From Saxidomus purpurata (lineage: Eukaryota > Mollusca > Bivalvia > Venerida > Veneridae): DNA of 64,000 nucleotides. The notes beneath the pieces are model-generated. The model saw only the letters and a program-made list of their open reading frames with translations. It did not search any database and had not been told where the DNA came from. The stretch is from contig JAFMSR010000017.1 in assembly GCA_022818135.1 (NCBI GenBank), forward strand, positions 8,433,408 through 8,497,407, read 5' to 3'. The position numbers and the translations under genes were made by a program. Positions 1-13,690 of the stretch are shown here, one piece after another (positions within the stretch are counted from its first letter, which is position 1; every line of letters starts with the position of its first letter).

Positions 1-2480
1 AACCAGGCATATAATTAACTATTTACAAGACTCCTGTTTCTAAAACACAATGCAGCAGAATCCCGATTACTTTCAGCTGTTAGTATTTTTTGGTTTACAA
101 AAGACTGTTCAGTTCATTCACGTTGATACATTTTCTGAGGAAAAATGTAGACCTTATGGTAACTAGCGGGTGCATCTGAAAAAGTGTGTTTGAAGGATAA
201 GCATCCATTTATCATTTCTTTTAAACGATTTTTTTATTATAATAATTGTAATGTTTCTTACCTTGACAGAATGCAGACCATAAAGGAAACACAAAATAAT
301 AGTCCGTCTAAATTCATTCTTGTTAATGTTTGCCCAGTCTGAAATTTACAACACGTTCCTTATACAACACACAGAATACTGCTAAGCCCTAGGCTTTACA
401 ATTTAATTTCAATTAATTTTACAAATTGCAGCTGTATGCAGATTTACGGTTGTATAGATACGATATCCCCACTTTGTTTATGTAAAGTAAATTTATACAC
501 TTGATGAGCGAATCGGCTTTATCTACAAGCAATGCGTCATTTTGCACAACCTGTCCAAAGGCACACTCTATCGTTCCACCTGGAAGTGATGTTTAAGTGA
601 TCCTTAACGCTTGATCTAAACTGTAAAACGTCGGCCCATATGCAAACTAATGATAAAACATACGATATTATAGCAGCAAAAACATACACGAAAAAAGATA
701 AACTAACATTTGATGGGTACCGCCTAGATTGGAAAAGTCTGATGGATTTATGAAAGGAATATCATATGGCAGTAGGTAGAAGCATACCTGTTCATACTAA
801 ATGTTGATGTTATAGTTCTGGAGCATTAGACGCCTGAGAGTATACTCTCTACAGTAAATTACCCTTTATTTCCTGGATAATTAGTCTAACACCATCAATT
901 GATAGATGTATGGGTCAAAATATATCAGAGATTTATATGCCTTTGATAAAACTTACCACGGAACGTTTGAATATTTTAAGAATAGCACACGGCGCAAGCA
1001 TACACTCCTTAAGTCTTTATCGAAACTTAGTTCGTTATGCTTGATCAAATGTAATTGTAAGAAGATAGCATGTATAAAATTTACCATTAAATCAGTTAAT
1101 AGGGTAATTAATAGTATACTTAGTACTAAGATGTATGCATCAATCATTTCCTAAATGTGTGGGAGTTTTTTATTGAGCAAAGTAGGTCTTTTACCGTTTA
1201 ATGCAATGTTATTGGAAGGAGGGAGGAGGTAAAGTCTGTGAAACTTACATTTAAACAAGAACTACCTATCATAAGATGGTCGGCGCAATTTTGAGTATAT
1301 GAAAGAGATGGTTAGCTAGATGTCATAGTGAAATATAGTTGTGCCATTTATTTTAACAACTTCGTTTTTAACGGAATTTTAATTCCTTCAAGATATTATG
1401 ACAATTATTTTAAACGCCTTATAACATGGTGCGTTCCATCGTAATGTCATTGACGTTGGCCATGTATACAATATAGTGCGATGTCATCGTCGAAATAATA
1501 GACAAAATCACCATATGAATCGAAAATTCGAGGGTGTTTCCAACCGTCGCTCACGACGTCATTAACATCAGTGATGTCATAACATCAAATCTTACAGGAA
1601 ATATAGTTTCATTTTTGGCGAAGCGTGAAAAAGATTTACAGTTTTGAGAAAAAAAAAACAACAACAACATCTGCAGTAGGTTTCTCAGCGTGTTATTCTA
1701 AAATGCTGGAAGTAGAGCTAATAAAAAAACATATCATTTGACGTCGAATAGATCTACGACGATTTAAATTAAAATTGTGCGTCAAATGGCTGCCAAAATT
1801 GTAATCATGCCTGTAGTTTTGAAAAATACGAGAAATTTAATAATCGCATTATTTTATTTAGCAATTGTACATTTGCTATTGGCATATAGTATAGTCTCTA
1901 CAAATGTGCTATTGATGATAGCGCAGTTTCTATAGTATACCTTTGTTTGCCAGTTGGTTGTTACCTACTTTTCCAGTTAAATAAATTTGTGGAAACAATG
2001 CGATGCCCCCAAATATGCCCGGACCCGAGCCCTTCCCTAAAACGTTAACAAATCGCAAATATTTGAGTCACGAGTGCACTGACAAAGGGTATGGAACACC
2101 TTCAGTGATAACTCTAGTTAAAACACATCTCATGACTTGCTAAACATAATAAATTCAATATTACTTAAGAACCAAATTAGCATAGATGAAAATAAAGATA
2201 TTGCAAGATTTATGAGGCAGTAGTGATGGATGGATGAAAGAGATGTAAATGTGTAGATTGGTTTAAATAATAATGAAATATTCTACTTTTTGAAGAAGAA
2301 TATTATGCATCTCTTTCATACGTATCCGGGATAATATTGATACATTGTAGTCTTCAATGTGGCAAATATATCATTTTGCACACAGGGGTGATTGTATCAA
2401 TAAGATATCCTTTTACGCAAATTTGAATTTTACGTGTTTTTACAAAATAAATGATTAAATACTTTTAGTCAAATAGATCT
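1..2480. other. intergenic, no gene recognised
   Basis: AT-rich DNA with only short chance reading frames. I see no coding signature, RNA gene or clear repeat apart from a small A-rich/CAA run near 1650. Confidence 0.6.
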
Positions 2481-2489
2481 GACATAAAC

Positions 2490-2625
2490 AATCCTTGTAA
2501 GCAGTGTTTATCTCAATGACTGCCGGTTCAAGCCCTATTGCCAACTATGACTACTGAGAAATTTGGCAGGTCCCAAAACAATTCATTTTTCCCTGGTAAA
2601 TTCATAGTCTGCACTTAAAAAAAAT
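2490..2625 (+). repeat. tRNA-derived SINE remnant
   Basis: The segment has a Pol III B-box-like motif (GCCGGTTCAAGCCC) followed by sequence parallel to the SINE at 3731-3957 read on the other strand: CCAACTATGAC, then GAGAAATTTGGCAG. No clear A box survives. It is a decayed copy of the same family. Confidence 0.5.
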
Positions 2626-2649
2626 AATCAAGCTTTTTCGCTTGTTTAT

Positions 2650-2730
2650 TTTGAATGTGCCACATGAGTCGGGATTCGAACCCTAGACCTATCGTACCGG
2701 ATGTGAACCTCAGAGATATCAGTTTCGGCG
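2650..2730 (-). repeat. tRNA-like T-arm remnant
   Basis: Read on the minus strand it contains GGGTTCGAATCCCGACTC, a perfect T-arm/B-box match. No complete cloverleaf or A box could be drawn upstream, so it is more likely a SINE head or tRNA pseudogene than a working tRNA gene. Confidence 0.35.
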
Positions 2731-2779
2731 TTTGAGTATATCGACTGCAGCAAGGGAAAAAACATCATGCGCTAGAATC

Positions 2780-3120
2780 ATTGGTGTCAATTCACGTACG
2801 GGCCCTGTACGATCTCTTATGAGGATCAAATCATAGGACATCCGTACGGACATTTCAGACAAGTCTTGCGGAGCTCGCAAGTATCTCGGACATACCTCCT
2901 GCCTTTGCGAAACTCAAAAAATAGTTTGCGGTGCCCCTACGGAGCTCTTGCGAGCTGCTCCCAACTTCGAAATTTCTACGAGCTGGGCGAGATATCAGGA
3001 GCTCGGCAAAACATTTACACCGAGTCCCCGAGTCGTATACGAGTTCAAAAGATCTGTTGGATGATCGCAAGAAAAATAAAGGCGTATGTGGAGAATAAAA
3101 TGCGTACGCACGAAAATTAA
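2780..3120. repeat. GC-richer segment with repeated GAGCTC/TGCGA motifs
   Basis: This block is distinctly richer in G+C than its surroundings. It repeats short motifs such as CGGAGCTC, TTGCGAGCTGC and CTCGGAC in both orientations. No reading frame looks like a protein. It is probably an old dispersed repeat of unknown type. Confidence 0.35.
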
Positions 3121-3730
3121 ACGATATATTCAGTGTGGGTATAGCCACACTCGGGATAGCACATGTGACAGTTTAAAACACACAGTTTATTCTTTTAAGG
3201 TGAAATTCGCGTGTTATTCCCTTCTTCCCACTGTACAGCATAAGCTTTATTATACTGTTCACTATTTAAAAAAGAGTTCCTGTTTCAAAGTGCCATTAAA
3301 TATATCTTCTTTAACCACTTATTGTTAATAGTGAGTGCCTATGTGATTTATGTCCAGCTATTTCATTGATGAGCTGAGACGTAAACCACTGCTAAATTCA
3401 GTTTATGAAATCATGAACACTTGAAATCATCATAGAAAAGATTTGTGTTGAATGATACAGCTCTACTTATGAAATACCGGTATCGAATGTTTCAGAGTTG
3501 TTCAATTTGTCTGTGAAGTTTTTTCCTATTATTTTTCTCGTCCGTGTAGAGTTACGAGGGTATTTTTCACCTTCAGTGCATCCATTCAAGTGTTTCCGAA
3601 CGTTAACACTATTCATTGCTTTAAGAGACTATCAGATAGACAAACTTTTACAAATGTATCACTTGCTCGTACTCTTAGAAAATCGAATATAAAGAAGGCT
3701 TTTAATTAGAATAATAGGAACCTGTATATA
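3121..3730. other. intergenic, nothing recognised
   Basis: AT-rich sequence with no coding or RNA signature. Confidence 0.5.
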
Positions 3731-3957
3731 TTGTTGTTGTTTAACGCCCTTTTAAAAGCATTTTTTACAGGCGGGCAGTTTACCTAGCCATTTCATAGAA
3801 AGATCTAGTACTAGAGCCATGATCTCCGTAAGAAACTGCCAACTTTCTCACAAAAAACATAGTCGGTAGCAGGGCTCGAACCAATAACCCTGAATCTATG
3901 AGAGTTTACAATGATTTCAAGTCGGCGGCTTTTAACCGTCAATCACGGAAGCCCTTG
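3731..3957 (-). repeat. tRNA-derived SINE
   Basis: On the minus strand it begins with GGGCTTCCGTGATTGACGGT and a CCGCCGACTTGAAATCA segment typical of molluscan tRNA-derived SINE heads. A B-box GGTTCGAGCCC follows, and it ends with GGCGTTAAACAACAACAA. The family assignment rests on remembered resemblance to bivalve SINEs with a GTTAAACAAC tail. The A-box area is degraded, so the copy is probably inactive. Confidence 0.6.
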
Positions 3958-3965
3958 TCTTAGAA

Positions 3966-4043
3966 TTGTTCGTTTTGTCCTAGGTTTTGCTGTAGCAGGT
4001 GGTGGAGTGTATATGTGTGTGTGTACATGACTGTGTGTGTGTG

Positions 4044-4094
<51 letters not shown>

Positions 4095-4182
4095 GCCTAC
4101 CTGGGTGATGTGGGGCCTCGCCCCCTTTTGGGAGGCTGCGTTTTTGGTGCGTGGCATTCCCTGTTTGTCATTTTGTTTTGTA
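3966..4182 (+). mobile_element. diverged (TG)n retroelement fragment, copy 1
   Basis: Sense-orientation remnant of the window's main retroelement family. Order: AATTGTTCGTTTTGTCC, a long (TG)n tract with GTACATGA near its start, then GGAGGCTGCGTTTTTGGT, GTGGCATTCCCTG and a T-rich end. It differs from the other copies at many sites (for example CCTACCTGGGTGATG replaces the usual central part), so it looks like one of the oldest insertions here. Confidence 0.7.
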
Positions 4183-4309
4183 GAAAAATTGGAACTTTAA
4201 CTTGTTTACAAGTTATCACTAAAAATTATTAAAATACCCGCACAAAGACACCTTATTACAAGAAATGGTACCATAACCTCAATAACTATATGATTAACCT
4301 AGATGATTA

Positions 4310-4432
4310 ACCAACGTGATTTTATTCTCGTATGTACATGTTTTATTCTCGTACGTTTGCGAACATTTCTCGTATACATGTATATGCGTTTATTTCTCGT
4401 ATTTAATTCACGTTCGTACGCGTTTTTATTTT
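4310..4432. repeat. cluster of TTCTCGTA motifs
   Basis: TTCTCGTA(T/C) occurs four times in about 80 bp, with related TTCACGTTCGTACG just after. It is a short degenerate tandem array; no function is suggested. Confidence 0.4.
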
Positions 4433-4526
4433 TCATTTGACCCTTTCCGGCTTTCGAAGATAACTCGTAGCTACACAATGTCGATATTAGGAAAAGCCAG
4501 AATATGATCGGTGTAACTTGAATTAT

Positions 4527-4645
4527 TAAAGGGGCACTCCCTACATCTAGCAGATTATATTCCCGAAACATAGATTATGTGTTCAATGCACGTAAAATGG
4601 TATATAAATACAATTTCAAATAAGAACCTATGGCGAAAAATGCCT
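4527..4645 (+). repeat. family B TTAA-associated MITE, 5' end
   Basis: It begins TTAAAGGGGCACTCCCTACA and continues into CTAGCAGATTATATTC. The same terminus is seen at 32637, 42235 and 60352 and, inverted, near 49582. Only the left part is present. Terminal inverted repeats at TTAA suggest a piggyBac-type MITE, an assignment made by analogy. Confidence 0.65.
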
Positions 4646-4714
4646 CCTTTTAACATTTTGTCTGTTTGCAGTAAGAAGGCGCCAAAAGTCATAGCGTGAG
4701 AAAAATGTGCATCC

Positions 4715-4785
4715 TGACCGGGAGGCGAATCCGGGACCCTTCACTTTCAGGGCGTGCTCTTCGACTGAGCAAACCGTTTTCTCCA
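4715..4785 (-). repeat. tRNA-like head (pseudo-tRNA or SINE)
   Basis: On the minus strand GCTCAGTCGAAGAGCACG resembles a tRNA D-arm/A box, and GGTCCCGGATTCGCCTCCC resembles a T-arm/B box at the expected spacing. The T-loop reads GATTCGCC rather than GTTCGAnnC, so this is a decayed tRNA-derived sequence. Confidence 0.5.
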
Positions 4786-4789
4786 ATTA

Positions 4790-7700
4790 TGATTAAGTCC
4801 GTACAGTGACATGTGCATCAGGAAAACAAACATAATCCTTGTGTTTATTATCAAATAAGTTGCTATAAATATTGGCCTTTATTCACTGGTCGAGAAAGTA
4901 TAATTACTCTATACTCATAATCAACATTAGTTTGGAGGTAACCACTTATGTTGACATATATGAGCTAATTACGTACTAAAAGTATAAACCATCCATTAAA
5001 GACTGAAAACGCGTATCTTACTGATCTTCAGGAGGTACCGGGTGGATTGAGTAGCTCGGGAAACCTGATAGTTCTTTCTCTTTTTAACCCCCTACGCATG
5101 GCCATAATGTTTCAGTACTGAACGTTAGCCATTAACATAGAAGAAAAGAAGAAGAAGACCTTTTTCATGCGGTATTTCGAAATCAAAGGTGCTTTACAGT
5201 GTACAATTTTTAAACCAAAAAATGTTATACATTCTACTCGTCATTCATTGGCTGTTGAAATGTTACCAACTTCCGGCCAAAAAGCCTAATCTGCAAAAAA
5301 CAGGTTACAATGACCAATTCAAAAAAAAGGGTGGGGCTATATTACAAATGCTTAAACGCTGCTTTCTCTCGCTTATAAAGTCATTCATTACCTACCTGTT
5401 TAGTGTCTTAAAAAGTGTATCAACTTTTAAAACCATTACAGGTATTAACTTATATAGCATAGATCATTCAGTTAAATATAAGTGAGTATTATCAATGCTG
5501 GGGTTGTTTGTGTTCAAATTATATGTGTTGAATCCTATGTGTACCATTTTACCAGTGCTATTCTAACTTTTTGTGTTACTAATATACATAATACATATTA
5601 CAATAACCGTCTAAAACATCTTTAGACAATTTGCATTCTGGACTCAAATTGAATTTCACACGTGTAACACTTGTAAATTGGAATATATCCTGGAAATTTA
5701 TACTTACTTTATATTATTTGTCTTCTTTCATAGGAATGCCAGTGGAAATGCAGCTGCACCTGGTAAATACATATATTCGAGGAGGAAACAAATATGCTGC
5801 ACTCTAACGTTTCATTTCTGCTTGAAGAAAATTATAAATGTTGCATCTTTTCACTGTACTACTTAAAATGTGCTAGCATGTTTTAGGGTATACACTTTTA
5901 TATTCGTTATAAGTAGAACAAAGTGATTTGGACGAGTATCACACTCTCTTACTCGAGATGCCAATGTACTATACATTGTCTGATAAATTATACAAATATC
6001 CGGCATGAGTCTAATTTATCAAATAACGACCACAATAAAGCTCTGGTGACGGGCACCGGGTATTTTCATTTTGATAAATTCTGTTGAGAGAAATTGCTTT
6101 CAAATTGGTGGTTTTAACCATGTGCTTTACCATATAGAAGTTTGTATCACAATATAGATTCTTGACGGGGTATACGGCCTCGTATAGACTGTTTGAATTG
6201 ATATAACCCGAGGTGTCAGGGGCCGACGTGATACAAGGACACGGCGCTGAATTCTGCGCTACGGGAAAACTAGTCACGAGGTAACCATGGGCCTAGGGGA
6301 TATTAGGTGCAAAGGGGCCAACTTTATAAGGCTGCGGGGCTAACTTCTTGTTCGCATGCAATATTTCTCACCCAAACGTAAAACATCACATGCTGGAAAA
6401 AGAAATGAAATAATGACGTCATTACCCAGAACACAACCATAAAAATTTATATCAAATTAATATCTCAATCGTTTTATGTGTTACATGTAGCTACAAAGCT
6501 ACTTAACATTTTAAAATATGTTTAAAACATCATTTTTTAGTCACATTACATATCAATTTCAGTTTTTTTTGTACTCAAATAAATTGTATTACATCGCAAT
6601 AACATTTCATTGCATCTTAATACTTTCTCACATTTCCATTAAATTTCAATAAACTTTTATTGTTTTATTCATAATATTTTGTTTTGCATATGAATTGTAT
6701 TATAGTGTAAAAGATAATAAATTGTGAGATGTTTAAAGTTAAATATGCAGGATTGCAATAACACGGATAGGTAACTCGTATAACTATTACCGAAGGTGAA
6801 GCGAGACCTTTGCTATGCAGGCCCTTTGGTGAAGGTTGTGAGGGACATATTTTGTATACTTTCATGATTTCTCTTTTTAAATAAAACTCGAGAAGTTGTG
6901 ATCAAGTATGATTTTTGAATATTGCAACCAAACCTCACAGAAAGTGTTGGACTTATCATATAGTACAATCCATAACAAAGTGGTTCTTTGGACTCTAGCA
7001 GCTAGTATCTTTCATTCATCTAATATTTTTGTCATAAAATATCGGAAACATAGATAGATAACAGATGCTTAATGGTATAATACTATTTGAGATCATTTCT
7101 ATCAAAGATGCAATGATAGTACTGGTTGATACAAAACTCATTACAGTTTGCTCTTTTCCTATAGTTTAATCAACAATGATATTCAAAACGATAAGACAAG
7201 ATTTGTTTTGAATTAATGTCAATGTTTTGAATATGGAACTGAAAACTATATCGGCAGGTTTACAGTCAATAAAATATGTAATTAATATATATGCGCATTC
7301 CTTGCAACATAAATCCTAACCATGCTTACAATACGTTCCTGGACCATTTATAACCAAAGCGCTGTGAGCGCTGAAGGCCTGGGAGCTATAGCTTAACTCC
7401 CCGAAAAACAACTTTTCACCTACGTGTTCTGCGTTGAATCTTACCTAAAGCGCGGGTCGAAATGTGCAGAGGACGAAATTCAATATATGACACAGAATGA
7501 ATGATTCACAAATATATGGGTGACAGGGAAGTTTGTTTTATTATGAAATGTACGTTAAATGAAAAATAATCACATAGTCAACATTATAAAATGTTTAAGC
7601 CAGTACAAATAATTCGATCTGCGCTTTGTACAACTTCAAGCGATATGATCTGATGATGTGGATCGAAAATTATTGTGTACCAATGACAAGACCTTGAAAC

Positions 7701-10430
7701 AGAAATAAACAAAGCAATACCAGCAATGAAATATAAATACAGTACTGTACAATGAACCAAAAATGATTCTGGGTTACCTTGTAGTTGTAATCAGTGAAAC
7801 CGTTCACTCACTGGGCCTCGACATGCAGCGTCCTCGATAAATGGCGGGTGAATTTGATCACGTTAGTTCCTTCTCGGGAATGTACGTAAATTATATCTTT
7901 TTTTAGAGACATTTATTTTTAGGTAAATATATATGTAATCGTTCGTAAATAACAAAGTTGTCAATGAAATAACATTCAAACTACAAACTCTTATATCGAG
8001 CTTCGTACGTTTTCGTAAATTTCCGTAAATATCCGTACTTTTCCGTGATATGCATATGATTATCTTCCGTAATCAGCTAACAGCGCATTAATTTCTAAAA
8101 CAGAAAAAAATGTGTAATGCAGCCCGTAAGCTATATACCTTCCTGCAGTCGTTTGAAGTTTTATGTACTATTTTTATTTGTAACATGTTCTTATCATATG
8201 CGGCATTCAAACAGAAGATTGATCTGGTCTGTCTTGCACTACTTTCGCATAGAGCATGTTTACAGTTGTTATTCGCACATAGCACGGCTAAAATTCTTGC
8301 AGGGTTTGAAATGTGGTATACTAACTTAGGCCTTGGGGACTTTCAGTCCCCAGGCCAAAAATCAATGAATGTGGTTCCACAATTTTGTTAACGTAAACAA
8401 GGTTGAATCTCCTCTCATTCCTTTTGGATGTTTTCTACAAATCTAGTGCCGATTTTGTTGACGAACGGGTATGATTAAATGTCGTAGGCTATAAAACGCC
8501 CGACAATGTAAAAACTTTTTCGTCTGCGATATTGAAATGAACGTTGAACCGAGTATCAGTAGTCAATTAGGCATGAAGGGGTACATGCACTCATATTGAT
8601 TCATAATTTGGTATCTTAATGTACGATATAAAGTCTAAGCATTCATAATGTTTCAAAAGAGTTTCGCATCTCCTTGGTTTAAATGGGGATTTAGCTCTGT
8701 TATTAATAAATACCATTTCGACTTCAAACGATTCTACCTATTCAAAAGTACAAACTATTTAAGAGAACGCTTCGGCAATAAGTTGGAGGGCTTTTTGTCA
8801 TCATGTTTTGATTAATGTGCATTTATCATCTATTTATGCTTCATTCAAACTTATTTGATGTATTATTGTATTCCGAAAAAGCAACATTATTTCTAGTACA
8901 TATTAGAATTTCTTTCACATGCTATCCAATATTTGACCAAATATAAACTTCCAACAGCAAGCTTACTTTTGTATCTATAGTTTTGATGACTGTGTTACTG
9001 TTTAAGGCCGATAGTTAAAAAATATGCCAAACAGGATTCAAATTGCAGCATGTTATACCGCAATCAACAGCCAGAGACTGATCAAGGATTCCATATTTCC
9101 TCTGTAAAGAGTCACCAAGTGAACAATAACTGAAAAATCTAAACATTTTTAATTGTACTTGTTGCTCTTTTTCAGTTGTATCTCGGTTTGTCCAATACAT
9201 CGCGTAGTTTTACTGTGAAATTACATACAAATCTTCACTATATCAGCTTAAGTCACCACATCACATTTTAAAATGATCTAATAATTAAGCTTTTTACCAA
9301 CTGATGTTGTTTTGGACAGACTGATACGCGAGATTACTGGATCCATACTTTTAATACACCTTAGCCCAGTGGTATGAAGAGTAGCGCATTTCTTGATGTG
9401 TGCTCTTAACATACAGTATCTTATATTCATTAGTAATGGTTTTTCATAAAGACATGTTGGCTTTAATATTTATTCATCGTGTTTTGAATAAATATATTTC
9501 ATTTTGATAAAACCAGCCGTACATGTATCAGTCTGATCCATATCTATGTTATTGACCTTACTATGTTCTTCATCATGCGGACGTTCGCGTCCTTTTTAAC
9601 GGACGTGACGTCTTTTTGTTTTGTGTACTGTATGTTGTATGTTTTCTGACAAAGACATAAAGTAGAAACATGTGAATTGAAAACTTAGTGTTGTCTTAAT
9701 TTCATTTATACTACACGATCAAATATGTTATACGCATACTATAAGCCAACTGCTACTGCAAATAGTTTGGCGCCAATCTAGATTGTTAGCCTGAAACACT
9801 TTGCAGTTGATACAATAAATTGAAAACAAACCCACAAAAATCTTACAACTAAGTGTTTTGAGATTGTTATATATCAATATGAAGTCCTGAAATCCTCGGA
9901 GAAATGACGTGATAAAATATGAAAATGCTCTTGACATTTTATAACCGATAAGAATAAATATAGATTTCGCCATGAGACTTGTGAATGTTGTAAACACATA
10001 CATGTCATAGCTGTTAGGTTTAACAAACACAACACATAATCATAAGAAAATATATTCTGAAGACCGTTCCATACACATATTTCGTTATATACTTAACACA
10101 AGATGCCTGTGCATAGATATGTGTCTGAATAAAATGTCCTGAATTCGGCACATGCATTTTTCTAGCAGAGTAGAATGTAAGGTATGAAAGATGTTTTTCT
10201 GTTCTCTCTACTTGTTTGACATGTTTACTGTTGTATTGCAAGTGTGTTGATGTTGTAACTCGCATCAGTCATCGCATGATATACATCGTTTATACGTTTT
10301 TACAATGTGCTAAGTATTTTTGGAATATTTAGTAATTTGTACGTCGCATAAAATTCATAGAACAGTAAATTTTGAAGTTTTGTATGACGATAATTTCTAG
10401 GCTTTATACTCTATCGATACATCAATTAGG
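4790..10430. other. long intergenic stretch
   Basis: AT-rich with only short, non-conserved-looking frames. A loose cluster of (T)TCCGTAAAT/CGTAAAT motifs lies at about 7880-8080. I recognise no protein, RNA gene or complete repeat. Confidence 0.5.
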
Positions 10431-10440
10431 AATTGAAAGT

Positions 10441-10560
10441 ATTTTTTTTCTGCATTCATCGCGGTATGATCTGACACCTAATTTGCATTGTTTTTTGCAA
10501 AAATTCCTATTTCAGAATTAGGTGTACAACTTCATAACACGGTGAAATGCAGAAAAAACA
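10441..10560. repeat. imperfect hairpin (foldback)
   Basis: Two arms of about 45 bases are imperfect reverse complements. TTTTTTCTGCATT and ACACCTAATT on the left match AATTAGGTGTACA and AATGCAGAAAAAA on the right, around a loop of about 25 bases. It looks like a small MITE-type foldback rather than a gene. Confidence 0.55.
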
Positions 10561-11774
10561 CATTTTATCTTTTCAACATTTTCAAAAACGACATTCTAAT
10601 TTAATACATAAATATTCCCGACATCAGGCAGCTGCGTGACCGAAGTGATTTAAGTCGCGGATAAACTTCTCAAAGATTTTGTGTTTGGTGGCATGCCCTG
10701 AATCCACAGTAAAGTTGTCGTACACGATCAACCGACTTGGTGACCATCATTAGTGCAAGATGGAAACTGTTATGCACAGGTATTTTTTGTGATCAGTTTA
10801 ATACGCTAAAAAGTTTAAAACAATTTCATTCATTCTATCTATTATGTATTGTAACAGTATGTCATTCAGTAAACTACTGCAGTTTGGAACCACAACAACA
10901 ACTACATCCTTTTATGGTCTTTTTTTTACTTTTGCTGACGAACTCGGCGTCAATGCTCGCATCGATTATAAATCCAAATTAATCGTTTAGAAAGTAAACG
11001 GATACATTTTGTCATAAAATCTTCATTAGAAATATTTACTTGACACACACGTGAAGATATTTTTATATTTGGTTAAAATTCACGCCATATCGAAAACGTG
11101 TAGCCAGTGTAAACAACAACATGACCCACTTTTATGAATGAAAAAATAGCCTGTCATGAATATAAATGAAAAGCTATGAATACGTACCTGCTTCGTTGTG
11201 TTATGAAAAGCGGGCGCTGTGGCAGAAATAACCAATTAGAAAATAGATTTTGTGTGAACTAATTGCAAGTTGATATTATTGCGAAATGAATCTCCAGCGG
11301 AATTTTGAAAAAGTAACGTCTGAAATTCGCGAAATTGAAATTAACGGTGAATATCTCACAGTTTCCAGTACACTGATTGATGCAGTTGCAACAACATTAT
11401 TTTCCTAGTATTATTATTCGCCTTAATATACAGTCACAGAACGGCTTTAACCCAAGATTTTTGTAAATTTTGTTTTGGCGTGTATTCGTCCATGTGTGCG
11501 CAATGTCCGTTATGTCTTCATATGATAAAAGTGTGCCGTTTGATATATTATACTGTTGTAGGAATTTTCACAATCCGGTACTGATAACCCAGCATTTTCT
11601 TTCATCGTTAAGGATTTATTATGATACATGTACATATATGTAACAAGTTATCTCATGTATGCATAAATGCATAGATGTGATGTATTTTATATTCAGTTTT
11701 CTTGCAATTTGATGCGACTATAGTTCAAATTTATACGAAGTTACGTTATATTGTTATTCCGACGAAGGCTTGTA
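10561..11774. other. intergenic, nothing recognised
   Basis: AT-rich DNA with no supported gene or repeat. Confidence 0.5.
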
Positions 11775-11862
11775 TGCACTTCTGGGTGCTGTGGGGCTCG
11801 TTTTGGGGAGGCTGCGTTTTTGGTACGTGGCATTCCCTGTTTGATATTATTTTTGTTTTTTT
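11775..11862 (+). mobile_element. retroelement 3'-end fragment, copy 2
   Basis: It starts abruptly inside the unit (GCACTTCTGGGTGCTGTGGG) and runs to the constant 3' end, TTTGATATTATTTTTG plus T-run. The (TG)n tract and everything upstream are missing, as expected of 5' truncation. Confidence 0.85.
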
Positions 11863-12169
11863 GTTGTAATAACGTGTTGTTGTTGAATTTTCTATTTTAT
11901 TTCGCCTTTTATCAGTAATATTTTGAGCTGTAGTGTATACTAAGCATTCTGCTCTTTCTCATAGTTAGACTATTTTCTCCTCTGTGTGTTAGGTATTGTT
12001 GATACTAGATTTAGTTGCATGGAGCTAAAGGAGGCAACATTCAATTCAATAACGTATCAATACACTAACTGTACAGTCATAAACATACTTTATTGTTACA
12101 GTATAAATTCTAGAAACGATAGTGTTTTCATGCAAGAGTAATGTATTTTTAATAAAAATAATAAAATAT

Positions 12170-12222
12170 AAAAACAAAAATAATATCAAACAGGGAATGC
12201 CACGTACCAAAAACGCAGCCTC
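12170..12222 (-). mobile_element. retroelement 3'-end fragment, copy 3
   Basis: About 50 bp of the constant sense 3' end in minus orientation, cut at GCAGCCTC. With copy 2 it forms an inverted pair flanking about 310 bp of AT-rich DNA. Confidence 0.8.
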
Positions 12223-13690
12223 TATAAGTCATTATAAAACAATACGATAACACGCACCCAGGCTTATTACAAAATAAAAGTTTTAGCCCATTTTCCCATG
12301 TGTTTTGTTTTGAATGACAGTCGCAAATCTGGAATCACTGCACAATACTGTCGTCAGCAAAAGGACTATACTGTTAAAAATGGCCCTTTGAATACTCTTT
12401 ATATCAGAACCATGTAAGAAAATTTTAGATATTACGACATACAGAGGCTAGAAACTGCGCATTTAAAGCTGACAAAGTCCTATCAGTAAGGTGAAAAGAC
12501 AGGCATGTTTACAATATAGCCACAATGAAGCAGTAAACAGACAAAAAAACAACAAAAATCCAGCAGGATAGACAATGACGTCACTCGTACACTGCTACAA
12601 AGTCATGTCATATCAATATCACTCAGTGTCAGCCGTATGAAGTAAATAAAAATCAAGCTGGTTAACCTTCTCCAACAATTAAACGTATTAAATAAGGCAA
12701 GCTTTGTCTTCTTGTAATTTTTAAACACGATCAAAACGCATTTATTTTCCATTTTGTAAATATGTTATAATTACGTACACTGTAACTTCAACAACATGTG
12801 AGCATTAGAATTGACTGACTTTAACATATGTATCGAAATTATTAGCTATTTTCGTCAATATATTTTCATTAAAGAATAGATGTCTTAATTATCATAAACG
12901 CCAACCATTACAACACGAGTGATCATTTTTATTTAATGTTTTCCAAGACACTGTAGAGTTTTCTCAGTGAAATAAAAGTGATAATCCACAGTTCTGAAAC
13001 AGTAGATTACCGTGTTTTTTTTCCACTGTTTTTGCAATGTTTAACCCGGATTTACGTCAAAAAATATACCGAGCGTAATTAAAGCTGGAAACCATGAGAC
13101 GATGACGTCGTTAAAATGACGTCATTTGTGCTATGTTTTCTGATGACGTAAAAAAATTATTGGTATCGCTGTAACATCACATTAATTTCACGCTTGAATA
13201 TCACTTTTGGTGCCCACTCGGTGAAATTATACCGTGATATTACACCAAAACCAACAATTATCCTCTATTATCATACATATACATTGTATAGCTATTAATA
13301 TTCCAAACCATAGTTGTCAATAGAGGTACCGTATGTATTTATCTGTATCTTAATGAGTATAAGCACCAGGTGTCTTACGAAGATTATGATGTTTTAGTAT
13401 TGCCAACTAGGTAAAGCACGCATCGTCAGTATTTTTTCTTGTATGTTACAAGGAAAACATCGCAACAACTAGGTCATTGTATAAGTTTTACTATGATGTT
13501 CTCTAATTTCATTCAGAATGTTACGTATCTTTTTATATACTTTTTTAAAATTTAAATTCCCCGTTTACCTCGGAATTTAAAAAATATCATATGTTTGAAA
13601 ATGATGAATTCACTTACTGTTACGGTAGAATGTACGTTGTTTCATGTATATTTCTTTCATGTTTATAACAATCTCAAAGTACGTGATAAA
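12223..13690. other. intergenic, nothing recognised
   Basis: AT-rich. Short inverted motifs around CACTTTTGGTGCCCACTCGG (13200-13250) hint at an old foldback remnant. No gene is supported. Confidence 0.4.

Noticed and set aside
1440..1580. Repeated TGACGTCA-like motifs as a regulatory cluster
   Set aside because: Only loose GACGTCATT/GATGTCAT variants in AT-rich DNA with no gene nearby.
4700..4790. Functional tRNA gene
   Set aside because: A- and B-box-like motifs are present, but the T-loop is altered and I could not draw a clean cloverleaf; a tRNA-derived repeat is more likely.
7645..7675. Hammerhead-ribozyme-like CTGATGA...GAAA
   Set aside because: The eight bases between the two core boxes cannot form stem II, and no flanking stems were found.
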